From Lobosporangium transversale (taxonomy: Eukaryota > Mortierellomycota > Mortierellomycetes > Mortierellales > Mortierellaceae), in contig NW_019028991.1 in the NCBI RefSeq assembly GCF_002105155.1, forward strand, positions 1 to 64,000: 64,000 nucleotides of DNA, read 5' to 3'. Positions 59,501-64,000 of this stretch are shown in pieces. The position numbers were made by a program, and so were the translations under genes. Every line of letters begins with the position of its first letter. The first letter of the stretch is position 1. The notes beneath the pieces are model-generated. The model had not been told where the DNA came from. It saw only the letters and a list, made by a program, of their open reading frames with translations, and did no database searches.

Positions 59501-60545
59501 TGATTCATCTTTTGACTATTCTCCTTAGTTGTCTCAGATGGCGTTGATCCAGTCCTCAACATTTTTTCCTTATGCTCTTTCGACATATTTTCTGGACGTG
59601 TCAGGTCTCCATTAATGTTTTGTAGCTCAGCTGATGGCGACCCTGCTCGCGATTCCAGACGTCGCTTCATCGTTGTCGACTGAGGCACTACAGCCGGAAT
59701 GGATGGTCGTGATTCAGTATCATTGGTCGCATTAGACCTTGATCGTACTTTTGACGATGTGCCCATAGTAGACTTTGGGGATAATCCCCATGTACTGGAC
59801 ACAAACTGTCTGAGCCTAGCTTTAGATTGCGCTCTTGCCAGCTCTTCTTCAGAGACAATGGTGGCATTTTCTAATTCACTTGTTTTCCCAACTACTCCTG
59901 ATGCTTCCATAGTGCGGTGTGGCTGCGAGGTGGCCGAGGTCTGTGTGTCTGTTATCTTACTATTGACTGAGCCTACAGGCGTTGATCTGCCACTATCAGA
60001 CATCGGATTTGGTCCTTGAAGAACTGTTGGGAGTAATGAGTCGTATAGATCCAAGGATTGTGAGTAGTATTCCTATGTAATTATTCCAACTATCCCTTGT
60101 AAGTTCCCGTATTTCCCTGACCTAAAGTTCCAAAACGAAGAGAAGAGATAACATCATAGCTTATTTTTCTTACAATAGATCGCTTATGCTCCTCAAGACG
60201 TGTCAGACAGCGTGCGTATCGCGCCAATGCTCTGGATAGAAACCACTTTTCATCTCTTCGAACCGTAGAGAGATGAATGCCCGTCTAGTATATAATAATA
60301 TGTAAGAATTAATCCTGAATCATTAAAGCAAGTGACCCGCTCCTTGAACATCCTCACCGTTTTTTTTTTTTTTTGTTTGTTTGTTTGTTCAGTGAAGTGA
60401 AGTAATGCGTGCCTAATTCTCTTTTTATTACCATGAGCAATGCTGAAGTATAGAGCCCAGTATTGTAAAGAGCCTCAGTTGTTTTCAGTTGAGCCAGTCG
60501 TTCCTGTGGCGTGAAAGTCCGTGTTAATGCTGATTCCATGTGCAT
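56573..60545 (-). CDS. APC7: Anaphase-promoting complex subunit 7 (TPR protein)
   Basis: Thirteen exons with closed phases: 60545-60432, 60284-60174, 60072-59401, 59282-59194, 59102-59073 (30 nt), 58943-58786, 58685-58561, 58476-58388, 58298-58184, 58076-57941, 57826-57565, 57473-57357 and 57263-56573, giving 902 residues. The N-terminal helices (LKTTEALYNTGLYTSALL) lead into a long Ser/Thr-rich insert. Serial TPRs follow, such as SYWECIAEMQPLAIEAYVHL, DIKLLMAHCYKRMGKTIRAA, ALELQPDHYGALQLRGQLL and KAISMDAGCIQAALCLVTIY. The order and the acidic end of the TPR array match animal APC7, a homodimeric scaffold of the APC/C TPR lobe. Unlike the human protein it has a tail of about 200 residues, first acidic, then Gln-rich with several polyQ runs, then Pro/Ser-rich. 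Confusion with APC3/6/8 is possible but less likely. Confidence 0.82.
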
Positions 60546-60740
60546 CTCCTCTGTCGGGCTGCAGAAATGAATGGACTTGTTTGGACTTGAACCCTCATTC
60601 CGCGTTACATGCCACCAAAAAAAGAGCTGTGACCATTTTCCAAATCAATTAGCAGTCCAGAAGCAACACTAAATGTTTTTTTTTTTTTTTTTTTTTTTCA
60701 ATAATTTTTTCTCACAATAAAAGAACGACGTAAAGACATC
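60546..60740. promoter_or_regulatory. Divergent promoter between APC7 and EFG1
   Basis: Only 195 bp separate the start codons of two genes read away from each other, so this spacer must serve both. It contains a T run of 23 bases at 60676-60698. No specific factor site was identified. Confidence 0.5.
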
Positions 60741-61908
60741 ATGACAGAGGTATCAACCGCAGCTGAAGCAGGAAGAGGAGGAATGATCCAGCAAGATACA
60801 AACAAGAAAAATAAGACAAAATTTGTGCGCAGAGTAGTGCCTTCAAAGGCGCCGCGTCGCCTATTGAGACGAAAGCTTCGTGATCTGGAGCGACTCATCA
60901 AGAATAAGAATAGAGATGCAGTCAAGGATCTGCCGCAAGAGGTCATTGAGGAAACAGAAAAAAAAATGGATGATATCAAGAAGCAACTCGAAGCCCTTGG
61001 ACCCGAGGTCTCGGTGCCAACACAGGCACCAGCAAAGGCATCTAAAAAGCCAAAGAAAGTAAAAAAACCATCCTCTTCTAGTAAACCTAGTGGAATCAGA
61101 ATAACAGGTATGTCCCACAAGCACCTTTCATTTCTCTCTCGTCTATTTTTTTTTTTCTCGTCCTTTAAATTAGGAATGAAGAAATAATAATGATCGTGAC
61201 AATATCAACTTGTATTGCTGCATAGAAATGAGAAGAGCCAGACGAAAAATGATAGCCTTCATAAAACAACATCCCAACTATAAGGATTCTGAAGAGGAAT
61301 CAAAAACGTTCGCAGAAATTCATCTCGATCTCATGTATACTAAGGTAACAACGACAGTAGCATAGCATCAAAGGAAAAGAATAAACAACATTGGTGATAT
61401 TTATTTTTGTTCAATTGCTAATGTTTAACTTTTTATTCTATTTTTTTTAAAAAAAAAAAAATACCGGTACATCGAATGATTGTAGAATTTCCCCAGGAAT
61501 GAAGAATACATTACCATTTATCCGGAATCACCTCTTACGGACGAGGGTTTACTCAAGAGACAAGCAGAGATCAGGGAAAGCATCAAGGTGGCACAGGCCA
61601 CTGGTAAGATCAATCCGCTGAAAGCGAATAAAAGTAAGGCAGATAATGAGAATGCAACATCGAAAAGTGTGCTTGGAAAGCATCCTGCCAACAATTGGAG
61701 CGATGACAATGAAGATGACACACAGGATGACGAAGATAACGGGTATGATGAAGACGAAGATACCACCAGGAGCACAGCAGTCGATAGTAGTAATGATAAT
61801 AATGAAGGCAATGATGATGAAGAGGATGATGATGATGAGGAAGAGGAGGAGGAAGAGGAGGAGGAAGAGGAGGACAAGCACAGGTCAAAGAAGCAAAGAT
61901 CAAAATAA
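60741..61908 (+). CDS. EFG1: rRNA-processing protein Efg1-like
   Basis: Exons 60741-61107, 61226-61344 and 61486-61908 give 302 residues. A basic helical region ([20 protein letters not shown] and IEETEKKMDDIKKQLEALG) is followed, after a Lys/Ser-rich linker, by RRARRKMIAFIKQHPNYK and LDLMYTKNFPRNEEYITIYP. The paired coiled-coil and D-L-x-Y-x-x-x-F-P-x-x-E-x-Y-I pattern is the signature of Efg1, a nucleolar factor for 18S rRNA maturation in yeast. The C-terminus is an acidic tail with about 14 consecutive Glu ending in a basic KHRSKKQRSK, typical of nucleolar proteins. It is divergent from APC7 and convergent with DGAT1. Confidence 0.78.
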
Positions 61909-61981
61909 AGTGTATCCTAAAGTGTGAACATGAATGTGGTATTACTTACTGTTGGAGGTTTTCATTTTACAAAATGGATAA

Positions 61982-62016
<35 letters not shown>

Positions 62017-62177
62017 GTTGATGGACAACCTCTATATCGCTGGCGTCCTTTTTCACAGTATGCATTATGTGCAAAAAGGCTATGATACTAATGAAAAACA
62101 GCGTAGCCTGATCCATGAGCATTTCAAAAAATTTATTGAAAAAGGGTAATGAATTTAGAACAAAAGTAAGCGAAACA

Positions 62178-63815
62178 TTAACTAGACACAACAGGGTCAT
62201 TGATATGCTGTTTTGTCCAATGATAGTAATATAACAAGGCACAGGCAGGTTGACCTAGGATCGTGAAGGAAACCCAAAAGATCATGTTACCTAACCCCGT
62301 TCCTGTTCCACGCCACTTCTCCAATGGGTTGGTCAAGATGATCAGCGGTATCTGAAAGAACATGCCTGCAAAGGCATATCCATAGATCAAATGAGTAGGA
62401 AGACCGATCACAATTTCATGCATAAGGGCCGAAATCGTAAAGATGATCAAAGACGCTACCAAAGGAGAAGTGCCCGAGGTCACCAATGGCAAATACACAT
62501 GACGCTTGAAAAACGTGTAGATGGGCTTGTTCCACAATCGCCAGTACGACGCTAGCGATCCTGCATTCCACCATGCCAGATAGAAGCATCGATCACCAAA
62601 ATAGAGCATCTAATTAACAAGTATGTACAGCGAAATAGAGTTCAATAAATTCTTAGAGCAGATTCTCTTTGCAAGAAAAAGAAGTTTGCCTTGTAAACAT
62701 GCCCCAGTGCTGCATTATCGCACCATCTCCGAACTTTTTTTTTTTTTTTTTTCCTTCATTCAAAGCATTTTTCTTTTTACTTACTTCTGCCAAGGCATTA
62801 AAAGTTGCATGGAAAAAAGTGTAGAACATGAGGAGCCAAATAAGCACACTGGTTGTGCTCAACTTCAAGATCCGCTCCAACATAGTCCCGAAAGCCAATT
62901 GATCCACTGCTCGGATAGAATTCTGAAGTGTTGGGGTTGCATATTGTTCAATTAAGAAGTACATCATGCCAAAGCAGGTAAATGTCTCAGCTACTCGTTT
63001 CAGGAAGAACGACTTGCGGAAGGTGGTTGTACGTGGATATGAGGGCTGATAACAAAGCGTGGGCGCCAACCAAAAGTAACCGACATTCAAAAACGTCACA
63101 TTGTCAGGGTATTGAACATCATACTGATAGATCTTTCCTGGGGTCGCATCACTCTCCTTCCTTGCATCCTTTTTCTCTCTTCCTTTCTCCTTCTCTAAGG
63201 AACTGCTACTATCTGAGTACACTGCTGCTGTAGCCTCATGGACGTTGTTCAAGTGTTTGAACTTGTCAGTGGACTCGTCAAAAATGTACATTGCACGAAG
63301 GTCCTGATGGACAAGCGCATATGAGGTCATCTTGAAGGATTGAATAGTACCGTTGATTAAACAGGTCATGGACATGAATGGATGAAAGATCAGATAGTAG
63401 GACATATATGAAGGCCATAGCAGGATCAAGGCCACGTTGAAGACATGCAACCATCCTACTATTCTCTGAAATAACTTGGCTGCGGCCACGACGCGTTGAT
63501 ACTCCTTGAGGGCCTGTTTGGGGTCCTTGTGATCCCCGTCACCGTTAGTGTTTATGTCATTTGTAACAGCAGCCGTCGAGGAAGGAGAGGATACGGATAA
63601 GTCTACAAGGCGTTTACGATAGCCCAAAGCCCTTTTCTTGGCCCAATATTCCAATTGGAAAGCAGCAAAAACGTGTAAAGGCAGTAATAAATGAGAGATA
63701 GCGGTCAAGATCCAGTCTTCTTTGGATACCTTGGATCCTGGCAGAGAGATGAGAATGCCGTATTTTTGATAATTTTCGATAATCAGACGAACGTTGTTGC
63801 CAAACAGTAAAAGCA
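62178..63815 (-). CDS. DGAT1: Diacylglycerol O-acyltransferase 1 (5' part beyond window)
   Basis: Exons 63815-62785 and 62609-62178 cover the C-terminal 490 residues or so; N-terminal exons must lie past position 64000. The acceptor is either GAG at 63819 or TAG at 63816. Membrane-bound O-acyltransferase features: LLFGNNVRLIIENYQKYG, the DGAT1-type motif FWLAPTLCYQPSYPRTTTFR, IEQYATPTLQNSI, LKLSTTSVLIWLLMFYTFFH, then FGDRCFYLAWWN and the catalytic His in ALMHEIVIGLP. The PTLCYQPSYPRT and IEQY...QNS motifs resemble plant DGAT1 more than sterol acyltransferases. It makes triacylglycerol from acyl-CoA and diacylglycerol in the ER. A Lys/Glu-rich insert (EKEKGREKKDARKESD) interrupts the middle. 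FYLAWWN differs from the usual FYxDWWN: Ala replaces Asp. Confidence 0.87.
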
Positions 63816-64000
63816 CTACTCCCCAGGAAAAGAGAGGGAAAAAAAAAGAGCATGACATGAAAAAGTGTTTGGGATGAGTAAGGATTTATCAACATTAAAG
63901 TGTAATTGCATTTGTGTATAGTGCATGTGTGCCACAATCTTTAGGCGATGCTCGTAACGAAATTGTAACACCAACATCTTGCCTTTTTTTTTTTTTTTTT
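63816..64000 (-). other. Intron of DGAT1 at the window edge
   Basis: Sequence upstream of the acceptor, ending in a T run (63985-64000) that is cut by the window. A hydrophobic open reading through this stretch is best explained as intronic read-through. Confidence 0.5.

Overview
The window looks like nuclear DNA of an early-diverging, filamentous-type fungus, most likely Mucoromycota. The reasons are intron-rich genes with short introns, fungal-type proteins (Cwh43, a UPF0658 Golgi protein, Efg1, Atg12, mitochondrial Imp2), a plant-like DGAT1, YqjM-like old yellow enzymes, and LINE/SINE elements beside a chromodomain Ty3/gypsy element. Homopolymer T (or A) runs of 15 to 38 bases are everywhere, mostly in introns and between genes. 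I assembled the gene models by hand from splice sites, reading phase and protein continuity; wherever I give exon coordinates the phases close unless stated.

Layout. 1-2.7 kb: a three-exon mitochondrial HMG-box DNA-packaging protein (+). 2.7-7.2 kb: gene-poor DNA with a perfect T-shaped palindrome (3809-3868), a 5'-truncated LINE with a 20-bp target duplication, a further LINE 3'-end fragment, an intron-shaped tandem duplication and a tRNA-derived SINE with a 21-bp target duplication, followed by an intact tRNA-Gly(GCC) gene. 7.4-15.1 kb: a small terminal-inverted-repeat element interrupted by a 7,058-bp chromovirus. That retroelement has two apparently identical 169-bp LTRs, a 5-bp target duplication, one 1,716-residue Gag-Pol ORF and an additional antisense 228-codon ORF.

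16.5-43.6 kb, all on the minus strand: CWH43 (GPI-lipid remodelling); an Ala/Glu/Lys/Arg repeat protein ending in a polybasic tract and CaaX box, with one frameshift; a 15-exon gene for a 2,343-residue protein I cannot name; a UPF0658 membrane protein; a low-complexity 691-residue protein; and two old yellow enzyme (OYE) genes. 44-56 kb: a MITE-like element, a four-TM MARVEL-like protein, two more OYE genes, mitochondrial IMP2 (+) tail-to-tail with ATG12 (-), and a decayed intronless copy of the proteasome ATPase RPT3. 56.5-64 kb: APC7 (anaphase-promoting complex, 13 exons), EFG1 (rRNA processing, +) and the 3' part of DGAT1 running off the right edge.

Most genes are unrelated housekeeping functions. 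The one true cluster is the four OYE paralogues between 39.6 and 56.1 kb. Two of them share a 185-bp block with no differences inside otherwise diverged genes, a sign of gene conversion. The most unusual items are the antisense ORF inside the retrotransposon, the apparently prenylated repeat protein, the 2,343-residue orphan and the unpaired-base-free three-way-junction palindrome. No CRISPR array, rRNA or bacterial-type operon is present.
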